NCBI GenBank assembly: GCA_900552075.1
Contig: URYL01000003.1
Location: 124,001 to 188,000, forward strand
Direction: 5' to 3'
Length of the DNA stretch: 64,000 nt
From: an uncultured Bacteroides sp.
Lineage (GTDB): Bacteria; Bacteroidota; Bacteroidia; Bacteroidales; Bacteroidaceae
The position numbers and the translations under genes were made by a program. How positions within the stretch are numbered: the stretch's first letter is position 1; each line of letters opens with the position of its first letter. The notes beneath the pieces are model-generated. The model worked only from the letters and a program-made list of their open reading frames with translations. It was not told the DNA's origin and made no database searches. Below, one piece after another: positions 44,949 to 53,896 of this stretch.

Positions 44949-45028
44949 GTTTTGTTGTATTAATAGATTGTGTGGTAAAGGTAAGAAAAAACTGTATATT
45001 TGTCGTGGAGGTGGAAAAAATAATGTTC

Positions 45029-45064
45029 CTGCCTGTTGATTTAGGCAGAAAAAATCTACCTTTG
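45029..45064 (+). promoter_or_regulatory. Promoter with overlapping inverted repeat, GH3-like gene
   Basis: TTG (45036-45038), 18 bp and TACCTTTG (45057-45064) form a likely promoter 37 bp before the ATG at 45102. An inverted repeat, CTGCCT (45029-45034) and AGGCAG (45043-45048), brackets the -33 element and might be an operator. A second -7-like box, TATATTTG, lies upstream at 44995-45002. Confidence 0.55.
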
Positions 45065-45101
45065 CATATCTCACATATAAGGATTTGAAATTTAAAAACG
45101 A

Positions 45102-46607
45102 ATGAATTCAACGAAGTTAATAGGAAAAATATTTGCTCCCAGACAAAGGGAAATTGACCTGTATGGGACAAAGGCTGAAGAAATTCAGAACCATGTATTC
45201 CGAAAACTGATACAGAAAGCAGCTTCTACAGAATGGGGCACAAAATATGATTTCAGCCAAATCCGGAACTATACCGATTTTCAACATGTGCCGGTACAGA
45301 CATATGAAGATGTAAAAGGATATGTAGACCGCATGCGTCATGGGGAAAAGGATGTGTTGTGGCCGGGGAAGGTTATCTGGTATGCCAAATCTTCTGGCAC
45401 TACCAATGATAAAAGTAAATTCATTCCTGTCAGTCCAGAAGGCCTGAAAGGAATTCATTACCGAGGAGGTACAGATGCAGTGGCGCTTTATCTGCGAGAG
45501 AACCCGGAAAGTCGCTTCTTCTCTGGGAAAGGCTTGATTTTAGGTGGAAGCCACAGCCCGAACTACAATGTGAAAGACAGTCTGGTAGGTGATCTTTCAG
45601 CGATTCTGATTCAGAACATTAATCCGTTGGTTAATCTGATTCGGGTACCGAAAAAAGAGATTGCCTTGTTAGGTGAGTTCGAGGAGAAGGTGGAACGTAT
45701 TGCCGAAACGACTATTCATCAGAATGTGACGAATCTTTCGGGTGTACCTTCGTGGATGCTGGCTGTGATACATCGCATTTTGGAGAAAACAGGAGCCAAG
45801 CATCTCAATGAGGTGTGGCCGAATCTGGAAGTATTTTTCCATGGGGGAGTATGCTTTACGCCTTATCGTGAGCAGTACAAGGAATTGATTCCTTCTGATA
45901 AGATGCATTATATGGAGACGTATAATGCCAGTGAAGGTTTCTTCGGTTTGCAGAGTGATTTGCATGACCCGGCCATGCTGCTGATGATTGATTACGACGT
46001 GTTCTATGAATTTATTCCGTTGGAAGATATTGATAAACCGAATCCGACTATCGTACCCTTGTGGGGGGTAGAAGTCGGACGCAACTATGCGATGGTTATT
46101 ACTACTTCGTGTGGCTTGTGGCGTTATATTATTGGCGATACGGTGAAGTTTACGCAGAAAGATCCTTATAAGTTCATTATCTCCGGTCGTACAAAGCACT
46201 TTATCAATGCCTTTGGCGAGGAGCTGATGGTGGACAATGCCGAAAAAGGATTGGAACGTGCCTGCAAGGAAACGGGGGCCCAGGTGTTGGAATATACGGC
46301 GGCGCCGGTGTTCATGGATGCCAACGCCAAGTGCCGTCACCAGTGGCTGATTGAGTTCAGCGTGATGCCCGATTCGCTGGAAAAGTTCACGCAAGTGCTC
46401 GATACTGCTTTGCAAGAAATCAATTCGGACTATGAAGCCAAACGGCATAAGGACATCACTTTGCAGCGGTTGGAAGTGATTGTGGCCCGTGAGGGACTGT
46501 TCCACGACTGGTTGAAGCAGAAAGGTAAGCTGGGCGGACAGCACAAAATACCTCGCCTGAGCAATAGCCGTGACTATATTGAAGAAATGTTGAAACTGAA
46601 TAACTAG
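45102..46607 (+). CDS. GH3-like acyl-acid-amido synthetase family protein
   Basis: A 501-residue adenylating enzyme of the plant auxin-responsive GH3 family (unrelated to glycoside hydrolase family 3). The ATP-binding motif is WYAKSSGTTNDKSKFIPVS (about 92-110), followed by a GGSHSPNY region and the C-terminal ISGRTKHFINAFGEELMVDNAE (about 362-383), the usual hinge of ANL-type enzymes. Plant homologues join amino acids to acyl acids; the bacterial substrate is unknown. Housed with a lipoprotein (10 bp downstream) and a DUF3108 protein. Has its own promoter. No signal peptide, so it is cytoplasmic. Confidence 0.88.
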   Translation: MNSTKLIGKIFAPRQREIDLYGTKAEEIQNHVFRKLIQKAASTEWGTKYDFSQIRNYTDFQHVPVQTYEDVKGYVDRMRHGEKDVLWPGKVIWYAKSSGTTNDKSKFIPVSPEGLKGIHYRGGTDAVALYLRENPESRFFSGKGLILGGSHSPNYNVKDSLVGDLSAILIQNINPLVNLIRVPKKEIALLGEFEEKVERIAETTIHQNVTNLSGVPSWMLAVIHRILEKTGAKHLNEVWPNLEVFFHGGVCFTPYREQYKELIPSDKMHYMETYNASEGFFGLQSDLHDPAMLLMIDYDVFYEFIPLEDIDKPNPTIVPLWGVEVGRNYAMVITTSCGLWRYIIGDTVKFTQKDPYKFIISGRTKHFINAFGEELMVDNAEKGLERACKETGAQVLEYTAAPVFMDANAKCRHQWLIEFSVMPDSLEKFTQVLDTALQEINSDYEAKRHKDITLQRLEVIVAREGLFHDWLKQKGKLGGQHKIPRLSNSRDYIEEMLKLNN

Positions 46608-46617
46608 ACTCTGACTG

Positions 46618-48543
46618 ATGAAGCCTATTCCTAAATATATCGCCTTTCTGCTCGTGATTATCGGGTTTTACGCCTGTGCAAGTACGGGTATGCCCGACGG
46701 GGGACCGTATGACGAGACGCCGCCCAAGTTTGTGCGGGCCATTCCGGAACCTAATGCTACGAACAACAAGCGAAAAAAAATCTCCATAGAGTTCGATGAG
46801 TATATCAAGTTGGACAAGCCTTCAGAGAAGGTCATTATTTCACCCCCGCAGAAGGAAGCTCCCGAGGTGAAGGTAAGCGGGCACCGGGTGCTAGTGGAAT
46901 TTTTTGACACGCTTCAGGAAAATACCACTTATACCATCGATTTCGGGGATGCTATTGTGGATAATAACGAAGACAATCCCTTAGGAAACTTTGCCTACGC
47001 CTTCTCTACCGGTGCACACATCGATACGATGGAAGTATCGGGTACGGTGCTGAACGCCGAGAATCTGGAGCCGGTGAAAGGGATTCAGGTGGGGCTTCAC
47101 AAGAACTTGGAGGACAGCGCTTTCGTGAAACTCCCGTTCGACCGTATTTCACGTACTGACAGTCGAGGCCATTTCACCATCCGGGGAGTGGCACCGGGAA
47201 AATACCGTATCTATGCGCTGATGGATGGCAACCAGAATTATCTGTTCGATTCGAAGACGGAGGCGATTGCTTTCCTAGATTCCTTGGTTGTGCCCGATAT
47301 GCGGCAGGCTGTGCGTCAGGATACGGTATGGAATGAACTTGATACGCTGGCCTATGATACGATTTACGAGATACACTACACGCGTTTCCTGCCCGACAAC
47401 CTGATTCTGCGTTCGTTCAAGGAAGAGAATCCGATGCAGTATCTGGTGAAGAGCGAACGGGAACAGTTGAATCGCTTCTCGCTGTATTTCAGTGCCAAAG
47501 CGGATACACTTCCTACTATTAAAGGTTTAGATTTCGACGAGAAAGATGCGTTTGTCATCGAAAGTAATCCGCGCAACGATACCATCCGCTACTGGGTTAA
47601 GGATACGGTGATGTGCGAACGTGATACATTGACTTTTCAGATGGATTACCTGGCCACGGATACGCTGGGTCAGTTGGTGCCCAAAACCGATACGCTGCGC
47701 TTGGTGAACAAGATTGACAAGAAGCGGCGCATGGCTTTGGCGGAAGAGGCTTTGAAGAAGGAGGAAAAGGAACGCAAGCGGCGGGAAAAGAAGGGTGATA
47801 CGCTGAAGGTACAGCCCAAGTTTTTTACCATGTCGGTGGATGCTCCTTCTAGCCTTGACCTGAACCGGAACATTGTGTTGAAATTCGACGAGCCAGTGGA
47901 ACACATCGATACGGCGGCCATTCACATGGCTGTTAAGGTGGATTCTATGTGGAATACCATTCCATTTATTCTAATGAAAGATTCAATAGTTCCTCGCCAG
48001 TATCAGATTTTAGCGGATTGGCAGCCCGGACAAGAATACCAAATTAAAATAGATTCGTTGGGTATTAAAGGCATTTACGGGCTTTATACAGATAAAGTGG
48101 AAAAGGAATTGAAGGTGAAAACGTTGGAGGAGTATGGTACGTTGTACCTGAACATTGTGGGTGCCGGTCCTCATGCCATTGTGCAATTGCTGAACGGCAG
48201 TGACGAGGTGGTGCGCCAGCAGCCGGTGACGGAAAAGAACACGTGCGACTTCTATTTCCTTCAGCCCAGCACGAAATATTATATCCGTCTGTTCAATGAC
48301 GATAACAACAACGGGGTGTGGGATACCGGCAATTACAGCGAAAAACGCCAACCGGAAGAAGTGTTCTACTTCCCGAAAGTCTGGGAAATGAAAGCCAACT
48401 TTGAGTTTGAGGAGACATGGGATGTCCATGCTACGCCGCTCGATAAGCAGAAGTTGGACGAGATAAAGAAACAAAAGCCCGACGAGGCGAAAAAAATCAA
48501 GGACCGCAACAAAGAGCGGGCGCGTAAACTAGGAAAAACATGA
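46618..48543 (+). CDS. Ig-like domain lipoprotein with carboxypeptidase-regulatory-like region
   Basis: A 641-residue lipoprotein: lipobox FYAC (Cys20), followed by ASTGMPDGGPYDETPP. An N-terminal SbsA/Big-5-like domain (PPKFVRAIPEPNATNNKRKKISIEFDEYIKLD, about 35-130) is followed by a carboxypeptidase-regulatory-like fold (VSGTVLNAENLEPVKGIQV, about 138-215), then a second Big-like segment (SLDLNRNIVLKFDEPVEH, about 410-515). A highly charged stretch (KKRRMALAEEALKKEEKERKRREKK, about 368-392) and a Lys/Asp-rich C-terminus (DEIKKQKPDEAKKIKDRNKER) are unusual. Its stop overlaps the next start (ATGA at 48540). Probably anchored in the outer membrane; role unknown. Confidence 0.85.
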   Translation: MKPIPKYIAFLLVIIGFYACASTGMPDGGPYDETPPKFVRAIPEPNATNNKRKKISIEFDEYIKLDKPSEKVIISPPQKEAPEVKVSGHRVLVEFFDTLQENTTYTIDFGDAIVDNNEDNPLGNFAYAFSTGAHIDTMEVSGTVLNAENLEPVKGIQVGLHKNLEDSAFVKLPFDRISRTDSRGHFTIRGVAPGKYRIYALMDGNQNYLFDSKTEAIAFLDSLVVPDMRQAVRQDTVWNELDTLAYDTIYEIHYTRFLPDNLILRSFKEENPMQYLVKSEREQLNRFSLYFSAKADTLPTIKGLDFDEKDAFVIESNPRNDTIRYWVKDTVMCERDTLTFQMDYLATDTLGQLVPKTDTLRLVNKIDKKRRMALAEEALKKEEKERKRREKKGDTLKVQPKFFTMSVDAPSSLDLNRNIVLKFDEPVEHIDTAAIHMAVKVDSMWNTIPFILMKDSIVPRQYQILADWQPGQEYQIKIDSLGIKGIYGLYTDKVEKELKVKTLEEYGTLYLNIVGAGPHAIVQLLNGSDEVVRQQPVTEKNTCDFYFLQPSTKYYIRLFNDDNNNGVWDTGNYSEKRQPEEVFYFPKVWEMKANFEFEETWDVHATPLDKQKLDEIKKQKPDEAKKIKDRNKERARKLGKT

Positions 48544-49355
48544 TTAAGAAACTGATTCTTTGCCTTTTCCTTCTGGTAGGAGGAATGGCAGCCAACGCAC
48601 AATGTGGTGCTGTAAATGATGCAATCAAGCCAGGGGAGACGCTCTCTTATGAGCTGAAGTTTAACTGGAAGTTTGTCTGGATCAATGCCGGATGGGCAAA
48701 GATGACGGTCAACGAGACAAAATACAGGGGCGTTTCGTGCCTGAAGACGGATTTGCAGTCGTACACGAACAAGAAGATTGACTTCTTCTTCAAGATGCGT
48801 GACACACTGACTTGCATCACTTCGAAAGACCTGGTACCGCTGTATTTCCGGAAAGGGGCAGAAGAAGGCAAACGCTATACGGTGGACGAAGTGAATTTCA
48901 GTTACCAGAACGGAAAGTGTATTGTCGACCAGCAGCGTACGTTGCGGGGCAATACCGACAAGCATCACGAGGAACTGCCGGTGTGTGTGTATGACATGTT
49001 GAGCATTCTTTTGCAGGCCCGTTCGTATGATGCGACGGATTACAAGCCCGGACAGAAAATTCTTTTCTCCATGGCTACTGGAAGAGAGGTGGAGAAGCAG
49101 ACACTGATTTACCGTCGCAAGGAGAACTACAAGGCCGAGAACGGGGTAATCTACCGTTGTCTGGTGTTCTCGCTGGTGGAATATGTGGGCGAAGAGAAAA
49201 AGGAAAAGGAAGTCATCACGTTCTATGTGACTGACGACCGGAACCATTTGCCGGTACGCCTGGACATGTACCTGAATTTCGGTTCGGCCAAGGCCTTCCT
49301 GACCGATATCAAAGGTAACCGCCATCCGCTGACTTCCATCGTCAAGGAAAAATAA
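48540..49355 (+). CDS. DUF3108 periplasmic protein
   Basis: A 271-residue protein with a signal peptide (MIKKLILCLFLLVGGMAANA/Q) and a DUF3108 domain (GETLSYELKFNWKFVWINAGWAKMTV, residues 33-58, then the FFFKMRDTLTCITSKDLVPLYFRK strand pair). The domain is predominantly beta and often found in proteins of unknown function in Bacteroidetes and Proteobacteria. Its start overlaps the upstream gene's stop by four bases, so it is translationally coupled to the Ig-like lipoprotein, and the two may work together at the envelope. A hairpin terminator follows. Nothing in the sequence points to an enzymatic activity. Confidence 0.85.
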   Translation: MIKKLILCLFLLVGGMAANAQCGAVNDAIKPGETLSYELKFNWKFVWINAGWAKMTVNETKYRGVSCLKTDLQSYTNKKIDFFFKMRDTLTCITSKDLVPLYFRKGAEEGKRYTVDEVNFSYQNGKCIVDQQRTLRGNTDKHHEELPVCVYDMLSILLQARSYDATDYKPGQKILFSMATGREVEKQTLIYRRKENYKAENGVIYRCLVFSLVEYVGEEKKEKEVITFYVTDDRNHLPVRLDMYLNFGSAKAFLTDIKGNRHPLTSIVKEK

Positions 49356-49363
49356 TCTACAAA

Positions 49364-49405
49364 AAATCCTCAACTATTCCTGCGGGGTAGCTGAGGATTT
49401 ATTTT
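49364..49405. terminator. Bidirectional terminator between the DUF3108 gene and rnc
   Basis: AAATCCTCA (49364-49372) pairs with TGAGGATTT (49392-49400), extended after one mismatch by CTA/TAG. TTTTTT follows on the minus strand and a T-rich run on the plus strand. It separates convergent genes. Confidence 0.8.
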
Positions 49406-49441
49406 ATGGGGTCCAGACATTAATCACGTAGAAACAGGATT

Positions 49442-50449
49442 CTACGCCGTGGTCTGTGTTTCCTGTGTGTCTTTCTCTGGCGCGTCTGCAAGCTGAAACG
49501 CCGCTTCTTCTGCTTCTGCTATAATCCGTTCCACGTCATCGTATTTCTCTGTTGTCATGACTTCTTCTTCTGTCACTTCCAGAGAAGCTGCTTCTTCCTC
49601 CCGGACAGTCGTAGGGAGGGGCGTGTGGTCCGTCTCCGGAGAATCGGCGACTACATTCTGGGCTTCTTCCGCCGCTTTTTCACGGGCTGCTTTCTTGGCA
49701 AAGATGGCATCGATAAACTGAGGGTCGTTCTTGATTTTGTTCAAGGTTTCGTGTGCAGCCTCCTGTTGCGATTCTTTCTTGGAATATCCTTTTCCTTGTC
49801 CGGCAGGAACCTGTTCCACTACGACCTGTGTCTCGAATACCGGGTTCTGTTCTTCATCGACCGACTGTTCCAATAGGTTGAACTCGATGAGGAAGCGGTT
49901 TTTCTGTCCCCATTCAATCAGTTTCGACTTGAAATTGACCTCCTTGCGTGACAGTTTATCGAGGTTCAAATAAGGCTTGATAATGCGTTCTTCCATGAAG
50001 AGCTTGCAGGTTTCGTATCCTCTGTCCAAGTAGATGGCCCCAACAAGTGCTTCAAATGCATTGCCACACATGTAACTGTTGTGTGACGACTGGCGGGTGG
50101 TGTATTTAATCAGCTTGTCCAGTCCGATTTGTACCGCAATCCGGTTCAGTGTTTCCCTTTGTACGATTTTAGATCGCGTGTTGGTCAGAAATCCTTCCCG
50201 TTTCCCCTCAAACCGTTTGTAGACGATGTCGGCCACGACCGCATCCAGAATGGCATCTCCCAGAAATTCCAGTCGCTCGTTGTTGAGCAACCGGCCTTTG
50301 GCTTTTACTGAAGAAGATTTGTGCAAGAGAGCCTGCTGGTAGATTTCGATATTCCGCGGATAGAATCCCAGCATCTTATAAAAACAAAGATAAGACTCCT
50401 TATCCTTGCGAAAAAGGAGTCTTATCTTATCTAGTATATTGCTAAACAC
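49442..50449 (-). CDS. rnc: Ribonuclease III with acidic C-terminal extension
   Basis: Double-strand-specific endoribonuclease for rRNA and mRNA processing. 335 residues; the signature NERLEFLGDA (57-66) and the second catalytic region GNAFEALVGAIYLD (about 128-141) are present, followed by a dsRNA-binding domain (about 168-243, QGKGYSKKESQQEAAHETLNKI). Typical enzymes are about 225-250 residues, so the last 85, starting KKAAREKAAEEAQN and rich in Glu/Ala/Thr, form an added disordered acidic tail. It lies 3 bp after the fabF stop, as the last gene of acpP-fabF-rnc. Confidence 0.96.
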   Translation of the reverse strand: MFSNILDKIRLLFRKDKESYLCFYKMLGFYPRNIEIYQQALLHKSSSVKAKGRLLNNERLEFLGDAILDAVVADIVYKRFEGKREGFLTNTRSKIVQRETLNRIAVQIGLDKLIKYTTRQSSHNSYMCGNAFEALVGAIYLDRGYETCKLFMEERIIKPYLNLDKLSRKEVNFKSKLIEWGQKNRFLIEFNLLEQSVDEEQNPVFETQVVVEQVPAGQGKGYSKKESQQEAAHETLNKIKNDPQFIDAIFAKKAAREKAAEEAQNVVADSPETDHTPLPTTVREEEAASLEVTEEEVMTTEKYDDVERIIAEAEEAAFQLADAPEKDTQETQTTA

Positions 50450-50452
50450 AGT

Positions 50453-51718
50453 TTATTCAGTGTATTTTTTAATGATTACACATGCATTGTGTCCGCCAAA
50501 TCCGAAGGTGTTGCTCAATGCGGCACGTACAGTACGCTGCTGTGCTTTATTGAAAGTGAAGTTCAGGTTATAGTCGATGTTTTCATCGTTATCGCCTTCT
50601 TCGTGGTTGATGGTCGGAGGAACAATGTCATTTTTCACAGAAAGTACACATGCAATTGCTTCTACGCCACCTGTTGCTCCCAAAAGGTGTCCGGTCATAG
50701 ACTTGGTGGAACTGATGTTCAGTTTGTAGGCATGTTCGCCAAACAAGTCTTTGATAGCTTTCACTTCTGAAATATCACCTACCGGGGTAGAAGTTCCGTG
50801 TACGTTGATATAGTCGATGTCTTCCGGTTTCATTCCGGCATCTTCCAAGGCACTCTTCATAACCAGTTTCGCACCCAGACCTTCAGGATGAGAAGCTGTC
50901 AGATGATAAGCGTCGCCAGAAGCACCTGTACCGGCCAGCTCTGCATATATCTTCGCGCCACGAGCTTTTGCGTGTTCCAGTTCTTCAAGAATCAGACATC
51001 CGGCACCTTCACCCATTACGAAACCGTCACGGCTTGCGCTGAACGGACGTGAAGCATGAGTCGGGTCATCGTTGCGGGTAGACAATGCATGCATGGCATT
51101 GAAACCACCTACTCCTGCGGGGAAGATGGCTGCTTCGGCTCCACCGGTCACAATGATGTTGGCTTTTCCCAAACGGATATAGTTGAACGCATCAGCTATG
51201 GCGTTGGAAGAAGAAGCACATGCAGAGGTAGTGGTGAAGTTAGGGCCATGGAAGCCATACATAATGGAAATCTGTCCGGCAGCGATGTCTGCAATCATCT
51301 TAGGGATGAAGAACGGATTGAATTTCGGTCCGATTGTATCTTTAGTCTTTTCATACCCAGCTACTTCTTCTTCGAAAGTATGAATACCTCCGATTCCGAC
51401 GCCGAGAATTACTCCGACTTTGTCCAAATCTTCTTTTTCTACGTCGATTTCGGCATCAGTAACCGCTTCTTTTGCTGCTACTACGGCATATTGTGTATAG
51501 AGGTCCATCTTGCGGGCTTCCTTACGGTCAATATGGTCGGCAGCATTGAAGTTCTTCACTTCGCAAGCGAACTGAGTCTTGAACTTCGACGCATCAAAAT
51601 GAGTAATAGGTCCTGCTCCGCTGACGCCGTTCAGGAGGTTGTTCCAGAATTCCGGAACCGTATTACCTACCGGGGTCAACGCACCAAGACCTGTTACTAC
51701 TACTCTTTTTAATTCCAT
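50453..51718 (-). CDS. fabF: Beta-ketoacyl-ACP synthase II
   Basis: Condenses acyl-ACP with malonyl-ACP in fatty-acid elongation. The 421-residue protein has the Cys-His-His triad: Cys167 in TTSACASS, His307 in NVHGTSTP and His344 in SMTGHLLGA, with GFGGHN near the end. Length is normal. It starts 12 bp after acpP and ends 3 bp before rnc, so the three genes form one leftward operon. All catalytic residues are intact. Confidence 0.98.
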   Translation of the reverse strand: MELKRVVVTGLGALTPVGNTVPEFWNNLLNGVSGAGPITHFDASKFKTQFACEVKNFNAADHIDRKEARKMDLYTQYAVVAAKEAVTDAEIDVEKEDLDKVGVILGVGIGGIHTFEEEVAGYEKTKDTIGPKFNPFFIPKMIADIAAGQISIMYGFHGPNFTTTSACASSSNAIADAFNYIRLGKANIIVTGGAEAAIFPAGVGGFNAMHALSTRNDDPTHASRPFSASRDGFVMGEGAGCLILEELEHAKARGAKIYAELAGTGASGDAYHLTASHPEGLGAKLVMKSALEDAGMKPEDIDYINVHGTSTPVGDISEVKAIKDLFGEHAYKLNISSTKSMTGHLLGATGGVEAIACVLSVKNDIVPPTINHEEGDNDENIDYNLNFTFNKAQQRTVRAALSNTFGFGGHNACVIIKKYTE

Positions 51719-51730
51719 AGGTAGAATTAA

Positions 51731-51967
51731 TTATTTAGCGTTAGCCTCGATGTAAGAGATAGCGTCGCCTACAGTCTGGATTTTTTCTGCCTGATCGTCA
51801 GGAATAGAGATTCCGAATTCTTTTTCGAATTCCATGATCAATTCTACTGTATCCAAAGAGTCAGCACCCAGATCGTTAGTGAAGCTCGCAGTTGGAACAA
51901 CTTCTGATTCTTCTACGCCCAATTTATCTACGATAATTTTCTGTACTTTTGATGCGATTTCAGACAT
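51731..51967 (-). CDS. acpP: Acyl carrier protein
   Basis: A 78-residue acidic carrier for growing fatty acids. The phosphopantetheine attachment serine is Ser37 in GADSLDTVELIMEFEKEFGI. First gene of acpP-fabF-rnc, with its own promoter 53 bp upstream. The order acpP-fabF is common to many bacteria. Confidence 0.98.
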   Translation of the reverse strand: MSEIASKVQKIIVDKLGVEESEVVPTASFTNDLGADSLDTVELIMEFEKEFGISIPDDQAEKIQTVGDAISYIEANAK

Positions 51968-52019
51968 AATTCTAATTTTTTTAAGTTTATAAATAATGTA
52001 ATTTATTGATTTTTCGTTG

Positions 52020-52050
52020 CAAAGGAATAAATATTTCTGCTTTTAAACAA
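52020..52050 (-). promoter_or_regulatory. Promoter of the acpP-fabF-rnc operon
   Basis: On the minus strand TTG (52048-52050), 20 bp and TTCCTTTG (52020-52027, one mismatch to TAnnTTTG) precede the acpP ATG by 52 bp. The AT-rich leader (51968-52019) shows no other signal. Confidence 0.6.
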
Positions 52051-52125
52051 GTATTCTAGCAAATAAATGCACTCCCTTTGCACATTTTTATACATTCTGT
52101 GCACGAAAACATGCATTTTTGCGTC

Positions 52126-53136
52126 TTATTCTCTTCGCAAGGGATAGTCTCCACGGAGTTGCTCGAACTGTTCCGGATGTGCCCGTAAATGGTCGCAGTC
52201 GGTGTGGGGATTGTATTGCTGGAGAATTTGCAGATTCTCATCGCCGGAAAGGCTGTGATGGGGAACCTCCGGCAAAGTGAGATGGAAGTTCATCGGTTTA
52301 TGGAAAAAACGGCAGAAGGCTTCCAAAACCATGCGTGTGGCATTGGCTTTTCCGTCGGCGGAGTAACCGGCAATGTGGGGGGTACCGATAAAGACTTTGT
52401 CGAGTAGTTCCCGGCTGATGTGGGGTTCGTTTTCCCATACGTCGATTACGGCCCCTGCCACCGCGCCCGTGTCCAAGGCGTCCAGCAGGGCTTCTGTTTT
52501 TACCACTTCTCCACGGGAGGTATTGAGGAGGTAAGGCTTTCGTCGCAGCTGCTGGAAAAAGGTTCGGTCGGCCAGGTGGAAGGTCCGGTATTTTCCTTCC
52601 CGAATCAATGGGGTGTGGAAGGTCAGGACGTCGCATTGTCTGGCCAGTGTGTCCAGTGAAGTGAATCCTTTTTCGCCCGCATCGGCTCGTGGAGGGTCGT
52701 TCAGAAGTACTTTCATGCCGATGCGTTCTGCCATCCGGCGGATGCGTTCGCCCACATGTCCCACGCCAACAATGCCCAGACAGGCTCCCTTGAGTTGGAG
52801 CCCTTTTTCCTGTTGCAGCAACAGAAGGACGGCATGTACATATTGCTCCACGGCTCCGGCATTGCATCCGGGACAGTTGCTCCACGTGATACCGGCTTCC
52901 TGACAGTATTCCGTGTCGATGTGGTCGAAGCCGATGGTGGCTGTTCCGATAAATTGTACTTTGCTACCTTCCAGCAGCTGGCGGTTGCAGCATGTGCGGG
53001 TGCGGATGAGCAAGGCATCTGCTTCTTTCACCACTTCCGGAGTAAAGTCTTTTCCGGGAAGATAAATGACTTCGTCTGCCAGTGGCTCGATGAGTCCTTT
53101 TATATAAGGTATCTTGTTGTCTACGATTACTTTCAT
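52126..53136 (-). CDS. pdxB: Erythronate-4-phosphate dehydrogenase
   Basis: Oxidises 4-phosphoerythronate in the DXP-independent branch of pyridoxal phosphate synthesis. 336 residues; a D-2-hydroxyacid dehydrogenase fold with the Rossmann motif GIVGVGHVGERI (about 121-132). The PdxB-specific segments TATIGFDHIDTEYCQEAGITWSNCPGCNAGAVEQYV (about 65-100) are clear. Catalytic Arg (LNTSRGEVV), Glu and His (GTPHIAGYS) are present. The C-terminal dimerisation region is shorter than in E. coli (378 residues). Transcribed alone from a -7 box at 53159. The 158-bp gap to acpP contains the acpP promoter. Confidence 0.95.
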   Translation of the reverse strand: MKVIVDNKIPYIKGLIEPLADEVIYLPGKDFTPEVVKEADALLIRTRTCCNRQLLEGSKVQFIGTATIGFDHIDTEYCQEAGITWSNCPGCNAGAVEQYVHAVLLLLQQEKGLQLKGACLGIVGVGHVGERIRRMAERIGMKVLLNDPPRADAGEKGFTSLDTLARQCDVLTFHTPLIREGKYRTFHLADRTFFQQLRRKPYLLNTSRGEVVKTEALLDALDTGAVAGAVIDVWENEPHISRELLDKVFIGTPHIAGYSADGKANATRMVLEAFCRFFHKPMNFHLTLPEVPHHSLSGDENLQILQQYNPHTDCDHLRAHPEQFEQLRGDYPLRRE

Positions 53137-53158
53137 TTTTGTGTGAATTATGGGGCTG

Positions 53159-53166
53159 CAAAGTTA
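53159..53166 (-). promoter_or_regulatory. pdxB -7 box
   Basis: TAACTTTG on the minus strand, 22 bp before the pdxB ATG at 53136, matches the Bacteroides -7 consensus. No -33 element is evident. Confidence 0.5.
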
Positions 53167-53211
53167 GTATTTTCCTTGACTGTATGTATGTAAATTTTGA
53201 AAGACTATCAG

Positions 53212-53242
53212 TTGTTTATTAATGAAACAATCACTATTTTTG
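53212..53242 (+). promoter_or_regulatory. Promoter of the DUF4254-GT9 pair
   Basis: TTG (53212-53214), 20 bp and TATTTTTG (53235-53242) form a good promoter 32 bp before the ATG at 53275. Its position rules out the TTG codon at 53197 as a start. Confidence 0.7.
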
Positions 53243-53274
53243 TTTTCATTATTCACCGATTAAAATTTGTTGTT

Positions 53275-53880
53275 ATGACTTTTTCAGAATTATGCCGTCC
53301 TATTTTCGAACAGGCTATCGATGATTATCATAAAACGGATAATGTGGACACTCCGATTCATAATCCTTATCCATTGAAGAGTATAGAATATTATTTGTAT
53401 TTGAAAAATTGGATTGATACTGTACAGTGGCATTTTGAGGATATTATCCGTGATCCGAATATCAATCCGGCAGAGGCTTTGGTGTTGAAACGTAGAATAG
53501 ATAAATCAAATCAGGATCGTACAGATTTGGTTGAACTGATTGACAGTTATTTTTTGGATAAGTATAAGAATGTGAATCCGTTGTCGGATGCTACTATCAA
53601 TACGGAAAGTCCAGCGTGGGCTATTGATCGTTTATCTATTTTGGCGTTGAAAATTTATCACATGCGGAAGGAAGTAGAACGTACAGATACAGATGAAGTG
53701 CATCACAAGCAGTGTGCGACGAAGTTGGTAGTGTTGTTGGAACAACAGAAGGACTTGTCGCTAGCCATCGACCAGTTGATTGCAGACATTGAGGCTGGAC
53801 GTAAGTACATGAAAGTGTATAAACAAATGAAGATGTACAATGATCCGGCCTTAAATCCGGTTTTGTACGGTAAGAAATAA
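53275..53880 (+). CDS. DUF4254 protein
   Basis: A 201-residue, largely helical cytoplasmic protein of unknown function. The ATG at 53275 is chosen because the promoter lies between it and a possible TTG start at 53197. Recognisable DUF4254 features are the LYLKNWIDTVQWHFEDIIRDPNI helix (about 42-64), VLKRRIDKSNQDRTDLVELIDSYF (70-93) and a repeated acidic/basic helix to the C-terminus. The GT9 gene follows 16 bp later in the same transcript, a pairing common in Bacteroidetes, so DUF4254 probably helps LPS core assembly. The mechanism is unknown. Confidence 0.85.
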   Translation: MTFSELCRPIFEQAIDDYHKTDNVDTPIHNPYPLKSIEYYLYLKNWIDTVQWHFEDIIRDPNINPAEALVLKRRIDKSNQDRTDLVELIDSYFLDKYKNVNPLSDATINTESPAWAIDRLSILALKIYHMRKEVERTDTDEVHHKQCATKLVVLLEQQKDLSLAIDQLIADIEAGRKYMKVYKQMKMYNDPALNPVLYGKK

Positions 53881-53896
53881 TCCATATCCTTCGGCT

